Assembly: GCA_014529385.2 (NCBI GenBank)
Contig: CM043948.1
Span: 77,424,291-77,488,290, forward strand
DNA length: 64,000 nt
Origin: Adiantum capillus-veneris
Lineage: Eukaryota; Streptophyta; Polypodiopsida; Polypodiales; Pteridaceae
Direction of reading: 5' to 3'
Every line of letters begins with the position of its first letter. Position 1 is the stretch's first letter. This document shows, one piece after another, positions 36,601-48,739 of this stretch. A program made the position numbers and the translations under genes. Below the pieces are notes generated by a model. That model had not been told where the DNA came from and ran no database searches. It saw only the letters and a list, made by a program, of their open reading frames with translations.

Positions 36601-37208
36601 GGCAACCAAAATTTTCTATACAACTGGATTGCTCTTCGACGAGGAACTCTCAACATTGGATAAGGAAGACAAGCAATAATATAACAGCTCAACCTTGGGA
36701 AAAAACGGAGTCAAAGTTGGTATGGAGACCAAAAAAGGTTGTGCCAGAGAACACAAAGGTGGAAAACAGAGTCTTCAATACCAGACAACAGAGTGATTCC
36801 AGACAATCACGGACAGTGAAACAGATCTGGATTCCAAAGAAGTTCATGACGGCACAAAGCTATAGCAAGCAAATTTGGATCCCAAGGATTTGTAAACAGG
36901 AACTCCCTTCAGTACAATCCACGGAAACTCCTAGGTATTTCAAGGCGAGGAAATCAACACAAAGAACAAAGTATGTTTGGGTCGCAAAGAGTTTGTGGCA
37001 AGCAGAAGCGAAGCGGAAGCAGATTTGGATTGTGAAAAAGAACAACAAGGTAAAGAAGAATCCATCTACTGATTCTACTACCGAAGTGCCAAAACCAACC
37101 CAAAACCCGACCACCAATCCTTCAATCAAACAAAGAGCAGCTTTATTGGAAAGACTGTTGTATCATCGCTCTACAATTGCATTGGGAACTTATGACCCAA
37201 ACAACTAA
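33651..37208 (+). pseudogene. C Pol: protease, integrase, second protease-like domain, no RT
   Basis: One frame runs 33651-37208, interrupted only by TAG at 35109 (KAFAK, stop, GIDYVGP; TGG is expected there). The first retropepsin has MAILDSGAGVAIATKEI and YDIILGRPFMRQ. About 180 residues of acidic linker take the place of RT/RNase H. The integrase finger (LEQAHGGVGGGHFSGDK, YVKRCDDCQRTK), catalytic D (GIDYVGPIS), D (IVSDRGTHFINEV) and E (HPQANGQAEATNKT) are all kept. After the integrase C-terminus a second retropepsin-like domain follows (KARALLDSGAQTNLLSLSL, ATQHPLLLGQPW, about 36180-36440), then a basic tail with repeated QIWIPK-type motifs. Confidence 0.88.
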
Positions 37209-37256
37209 AATGCTTCGCCCACAGACACTTCGTAGTCGTCCGGGAGGACTCAGACT

Positions 37257-37270
37257 AGGAGGGGGGGAGG
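37257..37270 (+). promoter_or_regulatory. internal polypurine tract of C
   Basis: AGGAGGGGGGGAGG lies about 50 bp after the pol stop. It is very like the terminal tract at 57899-57911. Internal purine tracts between pol and an extra ORF occur in some large plant LTR elements and could prime a second plus strand (inference). Confidence 0.6.
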
Positions 37271-40055
37271 TATACAGGTATACAGGAGCTACAAAGCAGC
37301 TACAAGCGACAAAAAACAAAGAAAAACAAAAATTATATTACAAGGGCAGTGTTTTACATGATTTTGCAATTTTTATGTTTGATTGAGGATATTGATAATA
37401 TTTATGCCCTTATATACCTTGTTTTGCAACAAGAAGAGATCAAATGATGAATTTGGGTCTCTAGACGTGTAAATATCACTAAATAAGAGTGTTTTTGGAG
37501 CTAAAAAGTGGAAAAAAGTGGTAATCCAAGTCGAAAAATCACAAATATGTGTATATTCATATACACAGGGTTACCAGCTATTTATTGTGTATGTTTGGAA
37601 TTTTTTGGCTTCAATTTGCTATTTTTCTTTATTTTTTATGATTTTCTTAATAAAAGTAAAAGAAAAATAAAAAAAAGCAGGTGAAATGAGATCGGAAAAA
37701 AGAAAGAATAGACGGTGATGGTCCTAATGACAAGGGCAACCCATGGTAAAAATTGGGTACAATTCTGAAAAAGTTGCGGAAAGTCCGAAACGGTAGAATT
37801 TTGGCAAGTGGACGGAATTCTAAGAAAACAGGTCAAACGGAGTCCGATCTGGGAAATTTTAGATCCTAAAGCGCATCTCACAATGAGATAGGAGCACATG
37901 ACAAATTTGGTGGCAAGTGAACCGGGAAGTCCGAAGTTAAGTATTTTCACATCACTTTCAAGCTCATTCACACTATTACCTTCTTGGAGAAGAGCAGAGA
38001 GCCATAGGAGCACAGATCTTCTACGACCTTCTACGACTTCCACGAGAGCTCAGAGGACACCAGACATGAGAGGTAGACTTGTTGCCATAATCTTTTGATG
38101 CTTATCATTAATTTTTGTCGCGAAAACTGACCAAAACCAAGAAACAAGAGCAGACGGGGAATGAGGTAGAATGCTAGGTAGTGGCACAACCGCCTAACCA
38201 AACCTTGCAAGAACTTATAGGTGGGTTACCCTAGTATAGAAGATGGGTTTCTAACACTCAAAGCTCTAGAAAGAACGACTGGAAAAACCCTAGGTCAACA
38301 GAGCCTGCAAGAGGCAAACAGGAAAAAGTTGTCGAAACAACACGAAACTTCACAGGAAGTTCAACCACATCAAGGACAATGCAACCATAGAATATCTCCA
38401 AGTTTGAATCACAAAAAGTAGATCGGAACAACCGATTTGACTGCGGACACACAAAGCGTCATTTTGGCATAACGGCTAAAATTGACGACCGAATGAAATG
38501 AAACTTCACAAGCAGCTTCAAGTAACTATCGATGACTTATGTTTGCAAGCAAAATCCAAAAGAAAGCCGATTCACTTACCAATGGTGAAAAAGAAGCTTT
38601 CGGGCAACCAAAGGGAGAAAGATGGAGAACGGGGAGCCAAAGTCAAGTTCAACCAAATAGATGGCTTCACAACATTTCCAATGAGCTGGAAATGCAACTC
38701 TCGAGAAGAAAAGTTGAAGAAATTCAACTCCAAGGCAAAAAGACGACTTCGGAGACTGAAATGCCTATAAGGGGGCTTTTTAGCTAAACTGATGACTTTT
38801 TAAGTTGAAAACTAGTTAGCAGGGCTTAGGGCACTAGCACAAAGCATTCTTTGCACAAAAAGACCAACATTTCAAGAAAAGACATCATACGCGTATGATG
38901 TCTCACAGCATGAATTTCACATCCATTTCAACATTTGAGTGCATAGCCTCATTCCACATGTTAATCACATCCTATGAACAAAGTATCATGAGAATTGGAG
39001 TTAAAAAACCCAAGGAAAACCAAAAAGACGCAAAGTAGGCCATAAAATTGATTTTTGGTCCTAATTTTGTCAAAATAATTCCAAACTCATTGAAACTTTG
39101 TAGGATTGTTGTTAAACACATCTACAAGCTATCTGGAACCAAAAAGCACCATTTTGACACAAAAGACATCATACGCATATGATGTCTATTTGCACTTACA
39201 GAGCCAAAATTGCTCATTTGTCATCATACATCCATTATATATATCGAATACATGCTACATATGAAATTTGGAACCATTTGGTCAAGAGGATCACCCCATT
39301 AGCCCAATTGAGGGAAAATCCTTCACCTAAAGCCTATTTTTGGCCCAAATCCAACATACTCAAGTCCAAACCAAGATTTGAGTAGGAACAGTCCTTCACT
39401 AGTACATGGGGAATCCACAGAACCAATTCCATGCAAAATTGATAAAAAAGACATCATATGCGTATGATGTCTCCAGAGCCATTTTAGCCCAAAATCTATC
39501 CAAACTTCATAAATCCACTGAATAAGCCTATCTTAAGCCAAATCCAAGCTTATAGAGAAATTTGGTCCAAAAATACACTAAAAGACATCATACGCGTATG
39601 ATGTCTCACTATGTGATTTTGGCACCTCAGGGCTTCAACCACCAAACAGAAGTGATCTACATGCCATTTGAAAGTGAACCACCAAGTTTTATCCAATTTG
39701 GATCATAAAATCCAATTCCCTTTCAAAATTTTGCCAAGAGCCGGAACTGGACTAAATTGGCCAAAACTTGACCAAATGGGATCCAAACTCAAATCCAAGC
39801 ATATGATAATCATGTATACACTATCAGCTACAAGCACAACCAATATGAAGTCATTTTGACACAAAAGACATCATACGCGTATGATGTGTCCAGCATGATT
39901 TTGAGCCCATTTTGCATATTTTTTCACCTACCTTGCATCCTTAGGCCCTGAATAGCTCATGTTTCAATTTTCAAGTCATTTGGATAGTTAAAAGCTTCAT
40001 TTCGGCTTTCAGTACTAAAAAGACGCTAACTTCTGAAATTGGAGTTACAGGATCC
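37271..40055 (+). other. C non-coding region with the second palindrome cluster
   Basis: About 2.8 kb between the internal purine tract and the extra ORF. It holds five palindrome copies (38880-39889) and only short ORFs that I do not trust. The texture resembles the 5' leader, with many CCAAATTTGG-like words. Confidence 0.7.
38880..39889. repeat. palindrome cluster 2 (five copies)
   Basis: The same 24-bp palindrome as cluster 1 lies at 38880-38903, 39164-39187, 39449-39472, 39583-39606 and 39866-39889. The first and fourth are perfect; the others have one change. Spacings are 284, 285, 134 and 283 bp; the last three repeat the order seen in cluster 1. Confidence 0.93.
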
Positions 40056-41337
40056 ATGGATTCCACCAAGTCATCGGCAACGAAGAGAAAAAGGCCGACA
40101 ATCAAAGATGCTATTGTAGAAGCAGAACCATTTGACATTCCAGCAGAAACCCTCAAGCCAACCAAAACTTGGGTGGAGGAAGCAGTATTGGAGAAAGAGG
40201 GAATAAAGATCTACCAGGGGACTTTCAGAGATCCTCAAGGGCAAGTGGTGGATGTACCGATGATCCCACAGGAATTGGTAGATTATAGCAGGTCAGAAGA
40301 CATCAGCAGGTACCTGGAAAGGGCAGACTTGCACAATTTCTTCACCTCGAGACCATCAGGTGTGGATACAAGAAGAGTGTACGAGTTGGCAACATCCATT
40401 CAGAAGGATGGAAAAGCCACATTGACAGCCATGGATGGAGAGAAGGTAGAAGTACAGATCACTCCACAGCTAATTGCAGACGCATTGAAGCTGCACAACA
40501 AAGGGAGCTTGGTCAGGGGAAGAAGGGAGGCCATATATAGAGGTCTATGGGCCCAAGAAACAGAATGCGACCTATGGAGATATGAAGGACCCAAGAGCGG
40601 CAACCCTTTGCCGACTGTACAACCAATTTCTTCATATTTGCAGTAAAAGACCGCAAAAGTATACGACACCACCCCATGCCATTGCGACCACCATCACATG
40701 GGCATTAAAGAGCAATATGCCAAAAGAGGTGAATTACGCTCAACACATCCACGAGCAAGTAATTGCCATGCACAACGAGAAGCCAAAATACATAGGAAGA
40801 GCGGAAATTCTGACAAGAATAGCTTATGAAGCTATTGGAGCTAGAGATCAGTGGCCAAAGGCTCCCTCCCAGAATGAGTGGCTTAGAGAAGCCGACGAGG
40901 AGGAAGAACAGCCCGAAGTATCCAAGAGGGCATCCACAAGAGCACGCTGGAAACTAGAACGAGTTTCAGAACCTGAAGAGGATGTGGACGAGCCACTTAA
41001 GAAGAAAGTAAAGAAGAAGGTTGCTCCCAAGCAAACCAAAAGTCAGAAAGTGGCAAGAATGGAAAGATTAGTGGAGCAGTTTAGAGCAGAAAGATCTCTA
41101 AAGGGTGACTTTGAAGAAAAGTGGGTGCCAGACCCCACTAAAGTCGGAACTAGCTCGGCCAGACCACATATTGATCAATACGATCAATATATTAAATCTT
41201 ATGAGAAGTCAGAGGCTATTTTGGAGCAGCAACCTGTCGAGCCATACACTGAAGAGGAGGTACAACAATTAAAAGCTGAGGTGAAAAAAGACGACAAGGG
41301 GAAAAGGAAAGTAGATGGGTCTACTAAGCCTCAAGAG
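40056..41337 (+). pseudogene. C extra ORF, first part (split by the MULE)
   Basis: The ORF starts MDSTKSSATKRKRPTIKD and is open to about 40640. The frame then changes near 40582-40646 and continues to KRKVDGSTKPQE, where the MULE enters; the codons CCT CAA GAG are the duplicated target. An N-terminal globular part (IPQELVDYSRSEDISRYLER, RVYELATSIQKDGKATL, VQITPQLIADALKLHNKG) is followed by a highly charged, Lys-rich region with the nuclear-signal-like KKKVKKKVAPKQTK. It stands where env-like or extra ORFs sit in Athila-type elements. I cannot name its family. It continues at 55864. Confidence 0.75.
41329..41337. repeat. MULE target-site duplication, left copy
   Basis: CCTCAAGAG, repeated exactly at 55855-55863. 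Nine bases is a Mutator-superfamily length. Confidence 0.95.
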
Positions 41338-41558
41338 GGTTAATTTTATTTGCGAGTTAATCAATTCGTGTTTTTTTGCTACATGTGATGCTTTTTCGAG
41401 TTTATAGAAGCATGGATTCTAGTCATATGTATGCTCTCTAAGGTGGCGTTGTGGTATGTTAAATAAGTACCGAGGGAAGGAGAGAGAAGAAGGATTAGAC
41501 GGAGAGAGAAAAACATACTTGTGAAATAGAGATAGGATCGGGGTGTGAGAGTACCGAC

Positions 41559-41597
<39 letters not shown>

Positions 41598-41846
41598 GTG
41601 GGAGATGAGGGGGAGAGAGGAAAGATAGGTTCAAAATGAAAAAAGTCCGGCTAAAGTTTGGGCAAGAAGGTTCTCAAGCCGGTTCAAATTATTTCATTTA
41701 GTAACTTGGTATAGAATTGTTTATGTGTTGGTTTAATGTATATATTTTATAAATATCCTACATTTTAATTGAGATGAAAGTGGAGTTAAGTAAAAGTGGA
41801 GTTTTGTTGTGAAGAAGGAGGTTGTGTGCACGTTTTCTACTCACTT

Positions 41847-41901
<55 letters not shown>

Positions 41902-42127
41902 AGATGAGGGGGAGAGAGGAAAGATAGGTTCAAAATGAAAAAAGTCCGGCTCAAGTTTGGGCAAGAAGGTTCTCAAGCCGGTTCAAATTATTTCATTTAG
42001 TATCTTGGTATAGAATTGTTTATGTGTTGGTTTAATTTATATATTTTATAAATATCCCACATTTTAATTGAGATGAAAGTGGAGTTTTTTTGTGAAGAAG
42101 GAGGTTGTGTGCACGTTTTCTACTCAC

Positions 42128-42226
<99 letters not shown>

Positions 42227-42764
42227 CCTGTTCATATGCGTGTGAAAAGGTTCCAAATCCGGGTCCACAAATAATGTTTTCCGAGCCCTTAGAGAGGCAG
42301 TTTGTGGTGGTTACTCATTGCACTATTATATGCCTATAGTATTCATAGAAGAATAATAATCATAGTGTTTCCCGAGCCCTTAGAGAGGTAGTTAGTGTTG
42401 TCTACTCATTGCACTTTTAGATGCTTATAAATCTTATAGGGGAATAATAATCGTAGTGACAAATCATGCATATTTTATTGCACACCCCACTTTAAAAGTT
42501 AGTGGTGGAGTAGTAGACGATTATAATATTCATATTGACAAATCATGCATATATTATTGCACGTTCCAATTTAGCAGTTAGCATATGCTGCGTGGGACCC
42601 CTCATGTCACTAACACATGCCACTCTTCCATCACTATCAATGCTTTTTGAGAGCATGGTGCTTTAGCCTATATATAAATGTTACAAGGCAAGCACCTTAT
42701 GCTGCACATGTGAATCGGAGGTGCTAATCAAGAGAGATTTTTTCATTTTCCCTGTACTTATACA
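41338..42764. repeat. MULE left arm: terminal repeat, tandem 299-bp units, (GA)n and (TG)n tracts
   Basis: A ~299-bp unit beginning TGGGAGATGAGGGGGAGAG occurs at 41599 and 41898. It contains GTCCGGCT, CAAGCCGGTTC and a (TG)n(AG)n block; the (GA)n tract at 42158-42221 closes the second copy. Parts (about 41770-41845 and 42070-42125) reappear in inverted orientation in the right arm (49895-50045). From 42260 to 42560 there are two imperfect copies of a ~90-bp unit (CCGAGCCCTTAGAGAGG). Confidence 0.75.
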
Positions 42765-43121
42765 ATGCCTATAGGATATGCTAGTACTGGTAATGAGGTA
42801 GTTGCAAAAATCCATGAAGAGCTTCACAAACTCCCCCCCAACGCACCCCTTGAAGAAAAGAAGACGTTTACACAAAGAGAGCGTGACACAAACAAGGCGA
42901 TCTGGATGTTCAACCACCTTAATCGCGCTCGCAACACCAGAGACTAGGAACTCAATGATGGCTTTGAGACAATGCGAGAAGCTCTGGGCAAGTGGGAGAC
43001 ATGGGGGTACATAGATAGCTCTCGAAGGGCCGCTTTACAGGCGGAGATTGACCATTTGCTTGTCTGCAAACGCACAATCAACCTGGTCGACATCTCTGGC
43101 TCTAATGTGGTAGAAGATTGA
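42765..43121 (+). pseudogene. small MULE gene, unknown product, one in-frame stop
   Basis: One frame of 119 codons begins MPIGYASTGNEVVAKIHEEL and ends NLVDISGSNVVED with TGA at 43119. TAG at 42945 interrupts it once; before it comes FNHLNRARNTRD and after it DGFETMREALGKWETWGYID. The sequence looks like a small helical protein. I do not recognise it. As the third gene of the MULE it could be an accessory factor or captured sequence. TATATAAA at 42670-42677 lies about 90 bp upstream and may be its TATA box. Confidence 0.5.
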
Positions 43122-44683
43122 GGCAAGATTTAAATAATTATGCACTAAATAATATAGTTAAATAAATATGCACTAGCACATGATAAATTGTACTAGTGTG
43201 ATGCAAGTTGTACTGTGTGTGTGTGTGTGTGTGTGCAGGTTTGATTCCCTACGTAATCATGTAAACAACTTATTTTAATTATATGATGCTTATTTTAACT
43301 ATATGATGGTGTTCCACTCTTCAGTGCCTTGGCGAGAATAATTCATATGTCTCTGTCTGACTTATTATTATTGAAGTAGCTGTGATACTTTTAATCGGCC
43401 TGGTCTACTAACACATCTTCAAGATCTGTCATAATTTAGGGTATTGTTGATATCTTGTAGCTAAACTAAACCGTCAAATGTAACTACAAGCTGTTTGAAA
43501 GCCAAAAATGTAAAGAAAATCTATGTGAGTTTTTTATATAATGCAAGAAAAAGATGAGCATGTCTTTAGTATTTACCCTACTTTTAGTAGAATATACTTT
43601 CCTGTCCATGTAGGTGTTGTTGCAAACAAGGATGAATGCCTAATAAGCCAATTTGAAACTAGGAATCTAAAAAATATTGATGGTTGTACTTGTTTGGGCG
43701 AAGACCTCAAAGTAATGAAACACGCATAGACTCTTGCATATAAAATAGTAATTAAGAACACTTTACTGAGTTGAAGAACTGCATACATACATAAACACAC
43801 ACATATAAATAACTATATATATTGTATAAACAAGTACTTAAAAAGACTTTACCGAGTTGAAGATCTCCTTACGTACATAAACACACACATATAAATAAAT
43901 AAATAAAAAGATATTATATATATAATATAAATATTATATATAAAACTATATATATTCTTAGACCGACAGTGTAAAGAAATACTGACAAGCAAATGAAATT
44001 TTGACAGCATAACAATGTGAAAAATAAAAATAAAACCATTCCATACTTGCTTCTGTGAAAGCTTGCCTAACTTTTGTTAAGCTTTCCTATTCTATACTTG
44101 CTTCCGTGAAGCTTGCCTAACTTTTGTGTATACATGAAACCATGATTATGTTTCTAAACATGAACAAAAAGCATGATTATATTCACAAGCAATCAAAATT
44201 TTGACAGCATAACGGCGCGAAAATACAAACAACAAAATTTTCCACTCCATACTTGCTTCCGTGAAGCTTGACTAACTTTTCTGTATACGTGAAATCATGA
44301 TTATGTTTTCAAACATGAACAAAAAGCATGATGATATTGATAAGCAATCAAAATTTCGGTAGCATAACGGTATGAAAATTCAAACTAAAAAAATTCCCAT
44401 TCCATACTTGCTTCCGTGCAGCAACGAATGCTCACGGGAAGAAGAAATAACATAAGCAAAAAAGCATATGTTGGTATATTACTTTGGTAAATCCAAAGCT
44501 CTCAACAAACTTCTATCTAGTATAATAAATATGAAATCATGGCTGAATTGATAAGGACGATCAACACCAACAACATGTCTTCATTAATACCAAAAAAGTG
44601 GCACCCAAACACCATGGTCACACATCGTTCCATAAAAATCACAAACTAGAAAAAATGATAGATAATACCAATGTTGATGTCAA
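43122..44683. repeat. MULE spacer with repeated units downstream of the methyltransferase-like gene
   Basis: No gene seen. Three direct copies of a unit with core ACAGCATAACGGCG and TTCCATACTTGCTTCCGTG begin near 43986, 44186 and 44341. The same core occurs in the same orientation on the other side of the gene at about 48768 and 49335. A short (TG)n tract lies at about 43216-43235. Confidence 0.7.
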
Positions 44684-47600
44684 TCAAGGGCAATGTGATC
44701 TGGGCTCATATTGTTGCCAATCAGTCTCCTCATCACTATCTTCATCAACTGCTGAAATAGCACATACACATGGAGCCTTGAAGCGTGAAAGATGTTGATG
44801 GAAGACCTCTGGATCACTATCTATGCAGAGACAGTGTCTAGACAACTCAACGCAAACATTGCCCAAGCCACCACATCCAGAAAACATATCAACAATGTAG
44901 GTGTGCTCCGTAGTAAATGTCCGCACAAGCCAGCTAAAAAAAGCAAAAAATATGCGTATTTTTACTTTATGTAATATAGTCCAATAACGCATAGTAGGAA
45001 GCATATATTCTTACCGAAAGAAGTCAAGGCTACGCTCGGCGGCACCTCTAAGAGCGTGTCCTCCAATGTACTCTCCGTCGACGCGCTCCACCAGTATTCC
45101 GGACTTGGCATCGAAAGAGTTGTTGTCCACGCTCTCTCCATCTCGTCGATCGTAGATAGGACGTTGACCCTTACGATAAAACAATCCTAGCAATAGTGTT
45201 TCCACCTACAAATTACAACTAGAATGTGATCTAATTGAAGAAAACTACAAGCATGCTTTTCAATCAACAAATAAATTTACTTACTCTCTCAATCTCAATG
45301 GTCTTTCGCACATAACCATCGGGGATCAAAATAAGGATGGTGTGCATCATTTTGAATCCCATCTCGATGGCATGGCTAGACACAATGCCAAAGTGATCAG
45401 TGGAGCTTAGGGTGATGTACCACCCATTGTCTACCACATACTTTGAAGCTATTACGGCCACTTTCTTACTTAATTTTCGAGAGAATTGATTCCATGGAGG
45501 GACCTGCATAATACGCATCGTTAATTTAATTAAAGTTCCAAAACTATCATAGACTGTCCATTGTGGTTTTGAAGGATGCATACCTCGTTCTCTGAAAAAT
45601 TTTCAACTTTAAAGTTTGTTGGAAAATCCGCAAACAAAAGAGAGGCCACTTCATTGCTCTTTTCCCCATCAACATGGGTTGAATGAAGAAAATCCAAGAT
45701 CCTGCATACGATCAAATAAATGTATTTCAAACATTCACAACACACACCACACATAGTTAGTCTTTCTTTTCACATGTGTTTACTATTTCTCATCATCGAG
45801 AGAAATTTTGTAAACATCTAGCATGTTCCCAATAATGTTCACATCACAATCTATGGAAGGCACTGCATAATCAGAAAATAAAATATTTCATCAAGAATTG
45901 TTGAGTAGAAAGAAAGTGACAGCTAGATATCTATGCAAGCAAGTTTACCTGTGGAGCCTTGAGCACCTTTTTGGTTCTTTTTGGGAGACTTATTGGGCTT
46001 CTTGGATCTAGCAAAATCCAATCGTTTCTTTATAGAGGAGATTGTACTATTGTTTACTCTTTTCGAAGAGGTGGCTTTCTTGGAAGCTGAGCCAATCTCC
46101 TCAATACCATTTTCATTTCTTTCAAGAACGTGCTCTAAAGCAAACAAAAATATATTTCTCACAAACATAATCTAAATAGTATGAGCACTTTAACAATTTT
46201 GTAGTTTTTATAAATGCCAAAAATAACCTTTATATAAGTTCCCTTCATCACGTGGGTAGGTGCCTCGAGTGTAATCTAGCCACCAAGGGCAATACTCAAT
46301 TTCCCAAGCAATCAAACCATAATCTCTCATCCATAGTGGATACATACACTCCTCACAAGAGAGGTCCCTCCAACTTTCAACAACAATTGGCAACTTCTCC
46401 AACAAAGTTTGATCGTAAAGCTGAATTAGCCATCTACATAAAATGCAGCTAACTTTATTTGAGCTCCTTTCCTAAGTGACTTATTTATTATACAAACTCT
46501 AAGTAAAAAATAGAATGACAACCATAAAGATATCAATTGTATTACCTGAAAAATACTCTCCTTGAAGATTCCATAAGCTCTGGAATTTTTTCATCCGACT
46601 CTTTTGTGTTGAGCTTACCCCAAAGCTCCACAAAAGCTTTATCAATGTGGTCCCTCAATTGGTGATGAAACCATGCTTCAAAGCCCTCCGGCATTTCTTC
46701 AATCATTTTCCCTTTGATCCTCAAGCATTGCTTCAAGATACTTCCCCAATACCACTCTTTACGCAAGTACATTCTAAATTTCATTGCACTAATATAACGC
46801 TCAGAAGTAACATCATCTACACGGCAATGCATCAAAGAGTGCAATATTTCCTTTTTCCTATAGAGCAAACAATAAACAAACCATAAATGCATTGATTCAT
46901 TTGATGATTTCATGTGTATTTTTTATCCAAAAATTATTACCTCTCTGGTGATATTTTAGAAGTTGCCAAAGAGTGGACTTTGTCTCTTGTAAGGCCCACT
47001 TGATCCTTTTCTCTTATCCAATTGAAGTTAAATAATAAAGAGAAGAACCCTTGGCCATTGGCGGGGTTGGCAATGGCCAACATCTATGTTATATTAGCAC
47101 GAGATCAAATCAAATCAATTTTTCAATCAAATATATCAAATTCAAATGACATGTCAACTTACAATTTAGTAGAAATCCAAACATAAATGGGGAGAAGAGA
47201 AAGTGTTTACCTTATAAGCTCTTTCTTTGAATATTTTTTCTATTCTTCCTCGAGCAACCATTTCCTTTTCTGGCAGTGAAATCGAGGGATCATTGATCTC
47301 TTGCATCTCTTTGATAAGAGACAAGTCAAAGTCTTCCTTTTGTAGAGCAAATGAAAAAAAAAAGTAAGATTTTACAAAATAATGTCAAGCTTTAGAAATT
47401 ACATAAAAAGTGTACTTTAAGGCAAAAAAATTTACCTTCCATATGAGCATTGCTAATAAAAGAGCAGGAGTGTTGTACCAACTCCCTTTAGATGCCTTCT
47501 TCTCACAAGCAAGCTCTACCTCTATCCATCGAATCCAATCTTGGGGAAAGTCTTTCATTAAAGAATCTTTGCTTGCCACAACCAGTTTTTGGAACAAGAA

Positions 47601-48700
47601 GATCTCCTGCCCAAAATTTGTGCTCACAGTGGTTCTACCAATCCTAAACCACAATATCTTAAATTAAATGGCAGTAGAATGACATCGATAAAGTAATAGC
47701 AATAACGTTCAAAACAACAAATGTGCTTACTCATTTTGAGAGCGCAAAGCTAGCATAAGCTCCCCCTCTGCACTTCTATCAACAAAGACAAATTGACATT
47801 TCACAGAACAATGTCTCCACTTTATCATTGAAAATTCTACAACAACAATAAAGAAAATTAGAAAGCATAGAGTAATACAAGTCAACTTTACATTAAACAA
47901 AAAAGAAATCACTTACGTGTTTTTATTAAGCGCATCCAAGTTTTCAAACGGTGATTACCATCCCAAACGATAAATTTTTTTCCCCTTAAGTCTTCCCACT
48001 CAAGGGGAAGGGAATTATCAAAATCATCGCTTATTTCTCGCCAAATAGGCCCCCATTCATCTTTGTCTAAGTCGGAAACATAATGTTGATCATGGCCTGG
48101 CTTCTTAAATGACACAAGAAATGGAGCTCCAAGCACACTGTATCCAGACATCTCAAACCTTTTCACCAAGCCCTCAGTGCCTGGACCCACCGCTCTAATG
48201 GCTTCATTTTCCATCAATCTACAAAGAGGAATTCGAGAAGTTTCCCCACCTCTTTTTACAATAAAACCCTCTACAATCTCCTCTAATATTCGACCATGAA
48301 CATCCTTTCCAAATACGGTTGGATGATAGGGAGGTTTAGCAACAATTGTTGTTGCTTCAGACACGCTGTGAGCCACCAATTCACCTTGTGTAGCATGAAT
48401 ATCTATGAACACCTCTTCTTCATGCAAATCACTCAATATATCCTCTTCTTCATGCACATCACCCAAAATATCTTTATTTCGATGGACATTGGAAGAAGCA
48501 ATGGAAGATCGTGCATTGGCCCTATGCCCTGTAGTGCCAGATCTTAATGTGTATCCTACTCCTACAAGCAAAAAACAATAAGAACACAAATAGTTTAGTG
48601 AGTATGATGAGACAAAAGAAAAGAAAACAAATAGCTTAATGTATTTGAACTTACTTTGAGAGATACCTGTCCTGCCACGTTTAGATGGTGTACGAGCCAT
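44684..48700 (-). CDS. ParB-like domain fused to an N4/N6 DNA methyltransferase-like domain (14 exons)
   Basis: Fourteen exons with GT-AG introns join in frame: 48700-48655, 48561-47917, 47836-47731, 47643-47436, 47336-47211, 47083-46941, 46857-46546, 46433-46228, 46134-45949, 45862-45784, 45701-45584, 45503-45285, 45205-45015, 44933-44684. They sum to 2,835 bases, 944 residues. Residues about 110-230 resemble ParB/Srx: IPLCRLMENEAIRAVG, then FIVWDGNHRLKTW. A helical middle has no known domain; a Lys-rich stretch lies near 610-650. From about 690 comes a beta-class methyltransferase order: LLFADFPTNF at motif IV (DPPY in active enzymes), NGWYITLSSTDHFGIVSSHA, a variable part, then VDMFSGCGGLGN and CIDSDPEVF at motif I. 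The codon across junction 45784/45701 reads TAG, so the copy may be broken there. Function as an enzyme is inferred. Confidence 0.78.
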
Positions 48701-48739
48701 AATCTATTAACCACAAACAACAAAAATCTTCTTAGCAAT

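Noticed and set aside
38221-38787. Short ORFs between pol and the extra ORF of C
   Set aside because: Overlapping frames, low-complexity Lys/Arg-rich translations, no domain, in a region that looks non-coding throughout.
29196-39889. CRISPR-like array
   Set aside because: The repeats are palindromes 125-288 bp apart in plant retroelement DNA, with no cas genes; the spacing is far too long.
44684-45004. C5-cytosine methyltransferase (DNMT/CMT family)
   Set aside because: No PCQ catalytic motif and the motif I block is C-terminal; the order fits the amino-methyltransferase beta class instead.
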